NCBI RefSeq assembly: GCF_000426545.1
Contig: NZ_AUFO01000019.1
Span: 1-64,000, forward strand
DNA: 64,000 nucleotides
Direction: 5' to 3'
DNA from: Paenibacillus massiliensis subsp. panacisoli DSM 21345
GTDB lineage: Bacteria; Bacillota; Bacilli; Paenibacillales; Paenibacillaceae
The position numbers were made by a program, and so were the translations under genes. The notes under the pieces were generated by a model. That model was given only the letters and a program-made list of their open reading frames with translations, made no database searches and was not told the DNA's origin. Every line of letters begins with the position of its first letter. Within the stretch, counting starts at the first letter, position 1. Below are positions 45,523 through 54,104 of the stretch, in pieces.

Positions 45523-46554
45523 ATGAGAAAACAAGATTGGAACCGGAGGATGACTCTACTTGTGCTCTCTGACGCACAGCGGTCCCCCCGGCAGTTTCAT
45601 ATATCCAGGCCCATCGTAATCCTAGTACCTACGCTGGCTATTTTGTCCATATCGACTATGATTATTACCCTCCAGATCCGCTCCTCACAGACGATATCTC
45701 GTCTGGAGACCACACTGGCTGCCCAGAGCATGCAGATGGAAATGACCGTGACGAATAAGGATGAAGCCATCCAGCGGCTGCAGCAGGAGATTCTGCTCTT
45801 GTCTAATCAGGCAGAGAGCGTCAAGGAACGCATGGAGCGAATACGTGAGCTGGAGGAGCAATTGGAGCAATTTATCCAGAAGCATGACATCTCATCAAGC
45901 AAGACCTCTGCGTCTTCCTTTACTCCATTGGCTTGGGATGCCAACGGGAACAAGGGCGGCCAATGGATCGCGGTGCATGACAAACAGTTGAGCACACTCG
46001 GCAAGGAGACCACCGAGGATTTCGAGGAAATCACGGCCATGCTGGATAGCATGGAATCCTCGATACCTCGTGTCCTGAAGAAAGCTGAGTCCGTACAGAC
46101 CTCGCTGGAGCAACGGCAGCGGCAAGCTCGTCTGAAGGCACGACAACTGGAGTTGGCTGAGAATGGCAAGCCAAATGCCTGGCCTACAGCCGCTCGGCGA
46201 ATTACCTCCAGCTTTGGCTATCGAACAGACCCCTTCAATGGACGTGCCGCCTATCATGCTGGTATCGACATTGCAGGGAACACAGGTGACCCCATCTATG
46301 CGGCAGGTGCAGGGAAGGTCATTGCCTCCGCTCAGGACGGCAGTCGCGGCAAATATATTATGATTGAGCATCCAAATGGCCTACAGACCTGGTATATGCA
46401 TCTGCACGCCTTATCTGTATCTGTAGGCGAGCAAGTCAGCAAGGGCGAGCTGATCGGCAAGCTCGGTAGTACTGGACGCAGTACAGGCCCACATCTACAT
46501 TTTCAGGTGGTTAAACAAAATATCCCCATCGATCCCCTACTGTATGTGCGTTAA
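45523..46554 (+). CDS. Membrane-anchored M23 family peptidase
   Basis: 343 residues. N-terminal membrane helix (about 27-45), a long coiled coil (about 50-125 and 160-215), and a C-terminal LytM/M23 domain with zinc ligands in AAYHAGIDIAG and GPHLHFQV. Should cleave or bind peptidoglycan cross-links outside the cell. It precedes a bactofilin gene by about 70 bp; this pairing recurs in bacteria where bactofilins localise cell-wall enzymes. Confidence 0.9.
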   Translation: MRKQDWNRRMTLLVLSDAQRSPRQFHISRPIVILVPTLAILSISTMIITLQIRSSQTISRLETTLAAQSMQMEMTVTNKDEAIQRLQQEILLLSNQAESVKERMERIRELEEQLEQFIQKHDISSSKTSASSFTPLAWDANGNKGGQWIAVHDKQLSTLGKETTEDFEEITAMLDSMESSIPRVLKKAESVQTSLEQRQRQARLKARQLELAENGKPNAWPTAARRITSSFGYRTDPFNGRAAYHAGIDIAGNTGDPIYAAGAGKVIASAQDGSRGKYIMIEHPNGLQTWYMHLHALSVSVGEQVSKGELIGKLGSTGRSTGPHLHFQVVKQNIPIDPLLYVR

Positions 46555-46624
46555 TATGTAAATTTTATGAGCCGTCACCTATTCCAGTTGTGAGAAGTTA
46601 TCCTATTCCGAAGGAGAGATGTAC

Positions 46625-47053
46625 ATGTTCAAGCCTGGCTTAGGGAAGCGACAAGCAGCCCCTGTTGAGTCAGTCCTGTCCTATGGCGCGACCTTTACAG
46701 GTACGCTTCATTGTCACACCCCCGTACGAATTGAAGGCGTTGTACACGGTAGCATTGTCAGCACCGATCTCATCATTATTAGCGAGTCTGCCATTGTCAC
46801 TGCGGACGTCACTGCCCGAGATATCGTTATTGCAGGCAAGCTGATCGGAGAGATACATGCGGAGCAGCGCTTGACACTGGCCTCCACAGCCGAAATTCAT
46901 GGCAATATCACCGCCAATTCGCTTATTGTGTTCGAAGGCGCCATTCTCGATGGAGCTACCAAAATGGAACGTCCCGTTAGTACCACTGCTGAAGAGACGA
47001 ATGCTTCAGAATCGGAGGCCTCCTCCGCCCACTCACGTGCCGAGGCTGGCTAG
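46625..47053 (+). CDS. Bactofilin (polymer-forming cytoskeletal protein)
   Basis: 142 residues from the ATG at 46625, eight nt after GGAG (another ATG two codons earlier is too close). Central beta-helix of short repeats (GTLHCHTPVRIEGVVHGSI, DVTARDIVIAGKLIGEIHAE, GNITANSLIVFEGAILDG) flanked by disordered ends, the DUF583 bactofilin pattern. Assembles nucleotide-free filaments at the membrane. Probable partner of the M23 peptidase upstream. Confidence 0.9.
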   Translation: MFKPGLGKRQAAPVESVLSYGATFTGTLHCHTPVRIEGVVHGSIVSTDLIIISESAIVTADVTARDIVIAGKLIGEIHAEQRLTLASTAEIHGNITANSLIVFEGAILDGATKMERPVSTTAEETNASESEASSAHSRAEAG

Positions 47054-47102
47054 ACTGATCCTATGCTCCCTATTATCTGCACCGTAGTCATTATATAAAC
47101 CA

Positions 47103-47148
47103 CAAGCCCTCTGCCAGAACCGTGCAATACGGAAGGGCAAAGGGCTTG
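47103..47148. terminator. Bidirectional terminator
   Basis: CAAGCCCTCTGCC (47103-47115) pairs with GGGCAAAGGGCTTG (47135-47148) between the convergent bactofilin and ABC permease genes. Confidence 0.75.
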
Positions 47149-47193
47149 TTAATAGGCTACTACTTCTATTTCTAATTCTAATGATGCCTCACC

Positions 47194-47979
47194 TCAGGAC
47201 GAGACGTCACGCTTGATGAAGACGAGCCAGCTTACCGCCAGGAACACAATATAATAAGCAGCCAGCACGGTGATGGAGAAGCCAAGTGTCGTGCCCATAC
47301 TTGAGACTGGACTGTCGATATACACAGTCAGATCCAGATGGGATACGAGTAAATATTTCACCCATTCTGCTCTTCCTTGCAGGAACAACAGAAACATTCC
47401 TACGAAGTTCTGTAAGAATAGAATGCCCAGTGATAAACCAATCGCAAGTGCACCTGACCGAAATACGGAGGACACCATGAATGCAAAGGTCAGAATGATG
47501 AACAGCGTCACATATTTAGTCAGTATCATGGCAAATGCATACTGTGCAGGAGTTAATTCCGAGCCTTCACCTGTAGGGATGAACGACTCGGGTGACAACG
47601 CCAGCGCAGACGTAAGTATACTCCCTGCAGCCAGCAGTGCTGTGCCGAACAGGCTGAACAGAATGACTGCTATATACTTGGATATCAGAATTTTGGTTCG
47701 GCTCCATGGACGAATCAGCAAGAGCTTGATCGTACCCCAACTGAATTCCCCTGCAACAATATCTGCACTAACAATGACCGTGAAGATCGTGAGCAGGAAG
47801 AAGCATACCAACATGGTCAGCATGGCGCCATCCCATACACTAATCTGGTCACTTGATAAGGACACCAGTAAAGGCACTGTCAGTGCGATGAGCAGCAAGA
47901 TCCCCAGCATCACCCATGTGCGCACTCTGACATAGATCTTTATATTCTCGTTATGAACAAGCTTTAAGAAGTTAGACAA
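47194..47979 (-). CDS. ABC-2 type permease (Bcr/lantibiotic-export type)
   Basis: 261 residues if started at the TTG at 47979, which has AGGAGGTGA upstream; the GTG at 47988 overlaps that site. Six membrane helices, the ABC2_membrane_2/4 pattern (VAGEFSWGTIKLLLIRPWSR before helix 3). Overlaps the ATPase gene. Together they resemble bacitracin or lantibiotic exporters, but no two-component system or peptide gene lies near. Confidence 0.82.
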   Translation of the reverse strand: MSNFLKLVHNENIKIYVRVRTWVMLGILLLIALTVPLLVSLSSDQISVWDGAMLTMLVCFFLLTIFTVIVSADIVAGEFSWGTIKLLLIRPWSRTKILISKYIAVILFSLFGTALLAAGSILTSALALSPESFIPTGEGSELTPAQYAFAMILTKYVTLFIILTFAFMVSSVFRSGALAIGLSLGILFLQNFVGMFLLFLQGRAEWVKYLLVSHLDLTVYIDSPVSSMGTTLGFSITVLAAYYIVFLAVSWLVFIKRDVSS

Positions 47980-48880
47980 TTCCTTCACCTCCTGTTAGCT
48001 CCAGGAATTGATCCTCAAGCGTCTGCGACAATGGACGAATGGAATACACTTTAATGCCTGCCTCAATTAAGCGTTGATTCAGTTCAGCTGTCTGCTCCCG
48101 ATCCAGTGGCACGACCAGCGTCTGCCCTTGAATTCTCCCGTTCGTTACTAATGTAAGCGCATGGGCAGGATCGCTAACTTCAAAGGCAACTTCTGTAGCT
48201 GCAAGGAGTACGCCATCTGACTTCAGTTTCCTCACATCCACCAAACGTCCATTTTGGATGATGGCAACCGTATCGCACATAAGCTCCATTTCACTAAGCA
48301 AGTGACTGGAGACAAATATCGTGGTGCCCTCTTCCCTGCTCAGATGCTGCAGATAATCTCTTAGCTCACGAATTCCTTGCGGGTCCAATCCATTCGTCGG
48401 CTCATCCAGAATGAGCAGCTTGGGGCGATGCAGCAAGGCTTGAGCAACACCCAGACGCTGTCTCATCCCGAGGGAATAGGACCTTACCCTGTCATGTATT
48501 CGTTGTTCAAGCCCGACAAGACGAACCGTCTCCTCTATGCGTTCCTTTGTAATCCCAGGCAGCATGCGAGCGAAGTGCTGTAGATTCTGATATCCCGTCA
48601 TGAAGCGATACAGCTCAGGATTCTCAACGATGGCCCCGACTTGAGCAATCGCCTGCTCAAAGTCCGTCTTCACACTATGGCCGCAGATGGAGATATCCCC
48701 CTCACTGATCGAGATCAACCCGACCATCATGCGAATGGTTGTTGTTTTCCCTGCTCCATTGGGCCCGAGAAAACCGAACACCTGCCCAGGCGGCACATCC
48801 AGAGTTAGCTTATCCACCAGTCTTTTGCTACCTTTGATTTTGCTGACCCCTTGAAGGCGAACAATTGGCTCCAGACTCAT
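47972..48880 (-). CDS. ABC transporter ATP-binding protein (BcrA-like)
   Basis: 302 residues. Walker A GPNGAGKTT, signature SLGMRQRLGVAQALL, Walker B LLILDEPTNGLDP, then the C-terminal alpha/beta extension typical of Bcr/drug ATPases. Drives the permease encoded next with overlapping frames. Confidence 0.9.
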   Translation of the reverse strand: MSLEPIVRLQGVSKIKGSKRLVDKLTLDVPPGQVFGFLGPNGAGKTTTIRMMVGLISISEGDISICGHSVKTDFEQAIAQVGAIVENPELYRFMTGYQNLQHFARMLPGITKERIEETVRLVGLEQRIHDRVRSYSLGMRQRLGVAQALLHRPKLLILDEPTNGLDPQGIRELRDYLQHLSREEGTTIFVSSHLLSEMELMCDTVAIIQNGRLVDVRKLKSDGVLLAATEVAFEVSDPAHALTLVTNGRIQGQTLVVPLDREQTAELNQRLIEAGIKVYSIRPLSQTLEDQFLELTGGEGIV

Positions 48881-49326
48881 CCGTTGAACTCCTTTCTTGC
48901 AGCATTCGCTGCCTACCCCAAAAAAATAATTACATTAAATTCAGTCTATCACATCCTGCCAGCAAGCAATAACAACGAGTTAACATGACTAGAACATAAG
49001 GACGCCTTTACATACCATATATTGGCGCAAAAATACTATTCATAACCATACTTTATATAGTAAAATATTATATATATTATGATGTATGGTTATATTTTGA
49101 GCTCGCTTAATGTTTGATTCAGACATACCTTTTGCATAAATATGTATGAATGTTTACATTCATGTAGCTCTAATCTGATCTTACACAAATGGAGTCACCT
49201 CAATGAATAAATCTCCATGACGGCTCCATGGGCATACCTTCTCCGCGATGTGTCCATAAGCTCGAGTTTGATTAACAATACTACTCCTAGGTATACACAC
49301 ACAATTGCAATCAGGAGGAGATTTAG
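48881..49326. promoter_or_regulatory. Divergent control region with two dyads
   Basis: 446 bp, AT-rich, between the exporter ATPase and the XRE regulator. ATAACCATAC (49042-49051) and its complement (49084-49093) flank a nearly pure A/T core. A second dyad, ATGAATG-TTTA-CATTCAT (49146-49163), is 160 bp before the XRE start. Either may be an operator for the XRE protein. No gene seen. Confidence 0.45.
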
Positions 49327-49698
49327 ATGAACTACGGTACACGCATAGCAGAGCTTCGAGAAGAGCTGGGACTTAAGCAGGAAGAGCTCGCCCATACCCT
49401 TGGCATTACCCGTGCGGCACTCTCCCATTATGAAAAAAACCGGCGTAAGCCGGATTTTGAAATGCTTATGAAGCTGGCGAATCTGTTCGGCGTATCCATA
49501 GACTATATCATTGGACGGACTACCCATAAGAATACAACGCTGCCATCGGAAATGCAGCAATTCATCGATCAGTTAGAGTTATCGGATAAGGATATTCTAA
49601 ATCGCTTCAACCTGACCATTGACGGTCGTAGCCTGAGCGAAGATGAAGCCCGTAGATTTATTGCCTTTGTACGCATGGAGCGCATGATGGAGCGCTAG
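49327..49698 (+). CDS. XRE-family transcriptional regulator
   Basis: 123 residues, ATG behind AGGAGGAG. N-terminal Cro/CI helix-turn-helix (ELREELGLKQEELAHTLGIT, AALSHYEKNRRKPDFE) and a short C-terminal oligomerisation region. Similar to SinR/ImmR-like regulators. Monocistronic with its own terminator. It could regulate the divergent exporter. Confidence 0.88.
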   Translation: MNYGTRIAELREELGLKQEELAHTLGITRAALSHYEKNRRKPDFEMLMKLANLFGVSIDYIIGRTTHKNTTLPSEMQQFIDQLELSDKDILNRFNLTIDGRSLSEDEARRFIAFVRMERMMER

Positions 49699-49730
49699 AT
49701 TCATCCACAATTGAATGACATGCCAAAATA

Positions 49731-49772
49731 ACGAACCCGTATCTTCCCCTAGGGACTGCGAGTTCGTTTTTG
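49731..49772 (+). terminator. Terminator of the XRE gene
   Basis: ACGAACCCG and CGAGTTCGT (49759-49767) pair imperfectly and are followed by TTTT; 33 bp past the stop codon. Confidence 0.6.
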
Positions 49773-49783
49773 GGCTGTTCTGC

Positions 49784-49951
49784 TCAGTCCTCCACCGGAT
49801 GCACGGACTTCAGCCACTCTGGCTGCTTGATCCCACATTGCCGAAGAATGTCCAGGATATCCAGCTGAACTGCCTCTACAGCTTGTCTACCCTGTACCCA
49901 TAGCTCCTCTGCTGCCAGTTCCCGATTATAGATCCGGAACTCTTCACCCAT
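49784..49951 (-). CDS. Small hypothetical protein
   Basis: 55 residues, ATG at 49951 preceded by GAGGGGAGTTAC. It reads MGEEFRIYNRELAAEE, VQGRQAVEAVQLDILDIL, KQPEWLKSVHPVED, an acidic and helical little protein. The good ribosome site and clean codon use make it believable, but I do not know the family. It converges with the XRE gene. Confidence 0.5.
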   Translation of the reverse strand: MGEEFRIYNRELAAEELWVQGRQAVEAVQLDILDILRQCGIKQPEWLKSVHPVED

Positions 49952-50087
49952 GTAACTCCCCTCTTTTCTCAGGTAATCTCCCGCTGCATATCTCTATCAT
50001 ATTCAATGTGAACAGCAAATACTGTCGTCTGCTGGATGCGAAATTGGTCTATTTATGATGAAATTTGACGAATGTAGGCAAAGTTAC

Positions 50088-50308
50088 TATTAGACCTTGG
50101 CCGGATCAAGCGTGAGTGTAGAGCCGCTGCAAGCGGGGAGCCCTGTCGACCGTTGTTAAGCCTGCTGTTCTTTCGAACGAAGTTGAAGACAGATGAACAG
50201 CAGGCTTAAAGACGGACACTTCGTTTCTCTAGAGCTTCCCCGCTTTCCGCTCACAACTACGCTCTCTCGGATCATTGAACCTGAAATCAGGTGTAGTCAA
50301 GGTGCTAG
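50088..50308. repeat. Dispersed intergenic repeat, copy D (full length)
   Basis: The longest copy, about 220 bp. Left part CTATTAGACCTTGG, then GTGAGTGTAGAGCCGCTGC and GGGGAGCCCTGTCGAC as in copy B. A perfect 15-bp hairpin (50156-50170 with 50195-50209) forms the centre. The right part is roughly the complement of the left and ends GTCAAGGTGCTAG. It takes up the middle of the 488-bp gap before the ECF sigma gene; nothing else was found there. Confidence 0.75.
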
Positions 50309-50439
50309 AATTAGCTATGCTATATTCTGTTATGTAATGTAGAAAGAGACGAATCCGAGAAAATTTTTCTGTTCATGCTACAAAAACGTAAAAAGGTTCG
50401 TCTTCCTAATAGCTGCAGCTGAAAGGAGGCAATTACACT

Positions 50440-50958
50440 ATGAGTATTCCGGAATCCTCAGCATTCCGCAACATATTTTTTGAACATTATCCAACCGTAC
50501 GTAGAAAATTAGCCGCGCTGGTGCGCGATGATGCCGCTGCTGACGATCTGGCACAGGAGGTCTTCCTGAGACTATACCGAAATCCACCAGACAATCCTGC
50601 CACCCTGGGGGCATGGCTGCACCGGGTACTTACAAGAATCGGTTACGATTATTTGGAGAAGAAAGCTAGAGAGAGAAGACTCCAGGATAAGCAGGAGCTG
50701 ATGTATGAAGGTGAAGCTACCCCGGAATCTGGCGAAGAAGTCCTAATGAGACAGCTAGATCAGGCAGAGGTCCAGACATGGCTGAGTAGCCTGCCTGAGC
50801 GTGACCGACAGGCACTACTGCTTCGCTACTCAGGCTATAGCTATGCAGAGATTGCGGAGGAGCTTAAGGTCAGACGGCCTCTCATTGGAAGCCTGCTGCA
50901 AAGGGCAACACGCAAGCTAGAGACGACAGCTAGCAAAGCTATGGCCCAACAAGACTAA
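50440..50958 (+). CDS. ECF RNA polymerase sigma factor
   Basis: 172 residues, ATG behind GAAAGGAGG. Region 2 with DDLAQEVFLRLYRNP, region 4 with LPERDRQALLLRYSGYSYAEIAEEL. Heads an operon with a membrane anti-sigma-like protein and an ABC exporter, so it probably answers envelope or antimicrobial-peptide stress and directs its own operon. I could not find a convincing ECF promoter upstream. Confidence 0.92.
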   Translation: MSIPESSAFRNIFFEHYPTVRRKLAALVRDDAAADDLAQEVFLRLYRNPPDNPATLGAWLHRVLTRIGYDYLEKKARERRLQDKQELMYEGEATPESGEEVLMRQLDQAEVQTWLSSLPERDRQALLLRYSGYSYAEIAEELKVRRPLIGSLLQRATRKLETTASKAMAQQD

Positions 50959-50984
50959 CCTAGCTATGAAAGGGTGAACAAGAT

Positions 50985-52097
50985 ATGACTAACAAAGGAC
51001 AGGATTCAGGAATAGATACAAGCACACACGAGGCATGGGACAAACTACAGAAAAAACTGGCGAGCGAGCCCGTAAACGCTAAATGGGAAACTTGGGAAGC
51101 GAGTAAGCAGGAGCTACGTCTGCCAGCTACTCACCCGCAGTCTTCGGCGGCAGCCCCTGCAGTGTCTACAACCCATACCTCAGCAGCACAAATGAAAGAG
51201 AGCACTCCGCTTTCTGTTGACACTCACCGCAGACGGGGAGGTCGACGCTGGAAATGGACCAGTGCTGCCGTCGCTGCCGTGATCGTTGGGACAGTTCTTG
51301 TCACACCAATGGGCAATAATGCACTTGCTGCCCTTCTGAATCAATTCAAGGTGCAGGAAATTGCTACCGTCGACGGGGAAAGCATCGAGAATATGCTGAA
51401 TCAACTTGTCCCGGGCGAATCGGCCAGCAGGGAGAATGTTTTTGGACAATTCAGCACAGAAAGTGGAAGCGTTGAGGGACAATTTACGCGTGAGGAAGCA
51501 CTATCCCGTCTAGGGGTGCCGCTGCTTCCGGCCAACCTCCTAGGTACCGAAGAGGAAGTCTACGTTACTCCCTCACATAAGATTATGATGAAGCTAAATG
51601 TGAATGAGCTGAATCAAGCTATGCAGCGCGTAGGAGCGACCAAGCTGCTACCAGAGTCTATGGACGGCAAAGAAGTGGAATTGAATATTCATGAAGGCAT
51701 CATGTATGACATGAGCACTAGCGATCAGAATTGGGCATCATTGAGACAAATGCAGTCACCTGAATTCCTGATTGATCCATCCGTGGATGTGACAGAAGCC
51801 GTGGAGGCCGTTCTTCAGCTCCCTATTCTTCCTTCCGATCTGAAGGAACAGCTGCAGCAGAGCGGTATTTTGACAGGCTCCATCCCCATGCCATATGTAG
51901 TTGATGAGGCAGCCGACATCCAGGAGACGATGATTGCCGGAACGAAGGTACTCATTGAACAACGCCAATACAACCAGCTGACAGAGCATATCGCGGTCTG
52001 GGTGAAGGACGGGCAACTGTTCCACTTTCAGGGCGGGAGCGTCTACGAAGAAGAGGCTGACTTCATGAACAAGCTTAAGGAGCTGGTCGAGGCATGA
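50985..52097 (+). CDS. Putative membrane anti-sigma factor
   Basis: 370 residues. Cytosolic N-terminus (about 1-92), one membrane helix (about 93-112, WTSAAVAAVIVGTVLVTP), and an outer domain whose C-terminus (HIAVWVKDGQLFHFQGGSV) resembles DUF4367-type sensor domains. Position directly after the sigma gene is the main argument. The N-terminus lacks an obvious zinc anti-sigma His-x3-Cys-x2-Cys motif. Confidence 0.65.
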   Translation: MTNKGQDSGIDTSTHEAWDKLQKKLASEPVNAKWETWEASKQELRLPATHPQSSAAAPAVSTTHTSAAQMKESTPLSVDTHRRRGGRRWKWTSAAVAAVIVGTVLVTPMGNNALAALLNQFKVQEIATVDGESIENMLNQLVPGESASRENVFGQFSTESGSVEGQFTREEALSRLGVPLLPANLLGTEEEVYVTPSHKIMMKLNVNELNQAMQRVGATKLLPESMDGKEVELNIHEGIMYDMSTSDQNWASLRQMQSPEFLIDPSVDVTEAVEAVLQLPILPSDLKEQLQQSGILTGSIPMPYVVDEAADIQETMIAGTKVLIEQRQYNQLTEHIAVWVKDGQLFHFQGGSVYEEEADFMNKLKELVEA

Positions 52098-53077
52098 GTG
52101 AACTGGCCATCGAAGCGAAGGCACTAACCAAGGAATACAGCAATGGTCGTGGCTGCCGTAACGTCACGATCTCTGTAGGGAAAGGGGAAGCCTTTGGCTT
52201 CCTCGGTCCCAATGGCGCCGGGAAGAGCACATTTGTGAAAATGCTCGTCGGTCTCATCCACCCGACTGCAGGAGAAGCGACCCTGCTGGGTGCGCCTATC
52301 GGTACTATTGAAGCGAAGCGGCAGATCGGATACTTGCCCGAGCTATACAGATATCAGGAGTGGCTTACTGGCGAAGAGGTTGTTCGTCTGCACGGCCAAT
52401 TATGTGGCCTGGACAAAAGCGTAATCAGCCAGCGAGTTCCTGAGCTGCTACGCAAGGTAGGTGTCGGTCAACGTGGCAAGGACCGTGTTAAGCATTATTC
52501 CAAAGGCATGCAGCAGCGACTGGGGCTGGCCTGCGCACTGGTGAATGATCCGGCTATCCTTTTTCTGGACGAGCCCTCCTCGGCTATGGACCCTGTCGGA
52601 CGGATGCATGTACGCGGTCTGCTTGAGGAACTGAAGCAGCAAGGGAAGACGATTTTCTTAAATTCACATCTGCTGGAGGATGTGGAGGTATTGTGTGACA
52701 GGATGGCACTCTTGAACAACGGACAGGTGCTCCGTCATGGACGGGTAGATGAGGTGCTCCAAAAGCGAGTCTGCTGGCGTTTTAAAGTCGGTGGATTTTC
52801 GCCTTTTTTGCTATCATGGCTAATGGATACAACAGGATTTGACTTTCGTTTACATAATGACGAACAGAATCAGGGGGAAGCTGCCTATGGTTCGAGTGCA
52901 GAGGATATCGTCTGGCTTGAAGCAGAGCTGGAGAACGAAGAACAGGCTGGATGGGTCAATTCACTGCTAATAGAACAAGGGCTGACGCTGTACGAGGTCA
53001 CCAAGGTCCGGGAACGGCTTGAAGAATGGTTCATGGAGGCTGTAGCTGGTTTGAACCATAGGGGGGAACAGGAATGA
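52094..53077 (+). CDS. ABC transporter ATP-binding protein
   Basis: 327 residues; its ATG overlaps the anti-sigma stop codon. Walker A GPNGAGKST, signature SKGMQQRLGLACALV, Walker B ILFLDEPSSAMDP. Bcr/Nos-type drug or copper-site exporter ATPase with a C-terminal extension. Works with the next gene. Confidence 0.9.
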   Translation: MSELAIEAKALTKEYSNGRGCRNVTISVGKGEAFGFLGPNGAGKSTFVKMLVGLIHPTAGEATLLGAPIGTIEAKRQIGYLPELYRYQEWLTGEEVVRLHGQLCGLDKSVISQRVPELLRKVGVGQRGKDRVKHYSKGMQQRLGLACALVNDPAILFLDEPSSAMDPVGRMHVRGLLEELKQQGKTIFLNSHLLEDVEVLCDRMALLNNGQVLRHGRVDEVLQKRVCWRFKVGGFSPFLLSWLMDTTGFDFRLHNDEQNQGEAAYGSSAEDIVWLEAELENEEQAGWVNSLLIEQGLTLYEVTKVRERLEEWFMEAVAGLNHRGEQE

Positions 53078-53943
53078 AGATTATTTGGACCATGACCTGG
53101 AAGGAGCTCCTTCGCAAACGGGTCCTGCTGCTGACGATCATACTGACAGCCTTGTTCCTGCTGGGTTTCTGGTTCATCGCCAGTGCCATTGGTGGAGAGG
53201 CCCCCACAGCCATGACGAATAGTGAAGCTATGATTCAGCAATTCATGTTAGGTATGTTAATATTGATGTTCGGCTTTCTCTTCGCTGGCTTTGTGCTCGC
53301 CTTTTTGTCGATCTTCAGCTCATTTTCTGCGATTGCAGGTGAGGCGGAGCAAGGCATCATGCAGGCCATGCTGCCGCGACCGATCCCAAGATGGAAATGG
53401 TATACAGGCCGCTGGCTCGGCTATGTCTCATTTGGTCTGGTCTATGCTTTAATATTGTTTAGCCTAATTCTATGGATCACCGATGTACATGCCTCGATCC
53501 CACGTGACCCACTGGTGCTGGCACAGGCATTTCTGCTCTTTGCTTCGGTTGTTCCTTTACTCGTAACTGTATCCATGTTCGGGTCTGGCTATTTGTCTTC
53601 GATTGCGAATGGAGTGGTCATGACGATGCTCTATGGAGCGGGATGGCTCGGCGGCATGATTGGCAAAATCATCGGCTCTGTGGGCCTTGAGCCAGGCCCC
53701 CTCCAGACGCTCAGCAACATTACAGGCATCCTGTCACTGATTATGCCGGCTGATGGACTGCACAGGAAAATGCAGGCTGTGTTGTTCAGCTATGAAGACA
53801 TTCAGGGAATTGTCCCAGTAAGAATGGACGGTCCCTTCGGTATTGGCGACGTTCCCTCGACAACGTTTGTGGTGTATGCCGCCGTATACACGGCAGTGCT
53901 TTTTGCAATCGGAATGCGCCGGTTCATCCGTAAAGACTTATAA
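53074..53943 (+). CDS. ABC-2 type permease
   Basis: 289 residues, six membrane helices, ATGA overlap with the ATPase gene. MTWKELLRKRVLLLTIIL at the start and ISFSAIAGEAEQGIMQ-like coupling segment (FSSFSAIAGEAEQGIMQAML). Last gene of the sigma/anti-sigma operon; four genes with overlapping or nearly abutting frames point to one stress-induced unit. Confidence 0.85.
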   Translation: MKIIWTMTWKELLRKRVLLLTIILTALFLLGFWFIASAIGGEAPTAMTNSEAMIQQFMLGMLILMFGFLFAGFVLAFLSIFSSFSAIAGEAEQGIMQAMLPRPIPRWKWYTGRWLGYVSFGLVYALILFSLILWITDVHASIPRDPLVLAQAFLLFASVVPLLVTVSMFGSGYLSSIANGVVMTMLYGAGWLGGMIGKIIGSVGLEPGPLQTLSNITGILSLIMPADGLHRKMQAVLFSYEDIQGIVPVRMDGPFGIGDVPSTTFVVYAAVYTAVLFAIGMRRFIRKDL

Positions 53944-53995
53944 GCTTGAGGCCACCATCGACGTTAAGCTGCAAAAGATATTTTTGGCGAATACA

Positions 53996-54046
53996 ACAAA
54001 CGAAGGCTTACCGGAGGGGACATGACTCCAGTAAGCCTTCGTTTGT
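53996..54046. terminator. Bidirectional terminator
   Basis: Perfect 16-bp arms (53996-54011 and 54031-54046; ACAAACGAAGGCTTAC and its complement) with a further CGGAG/CTCC pairing in the loop, between the convergent permease and glycosidase genes. Confidence 0.8.
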
Positions 54047-54104
54047 ATCTGCCTTCCTAGTAGAGGCCGTACCTGCCAGCCTACAGATGAAAGCTCCATG
54101 AAGC

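Noticed and set aside
50340..50440. Autoregulated ECF promoter before the sigma gene
   Set aside because: A CGTC -10 is present but no AAC-type -35 at the right distance.
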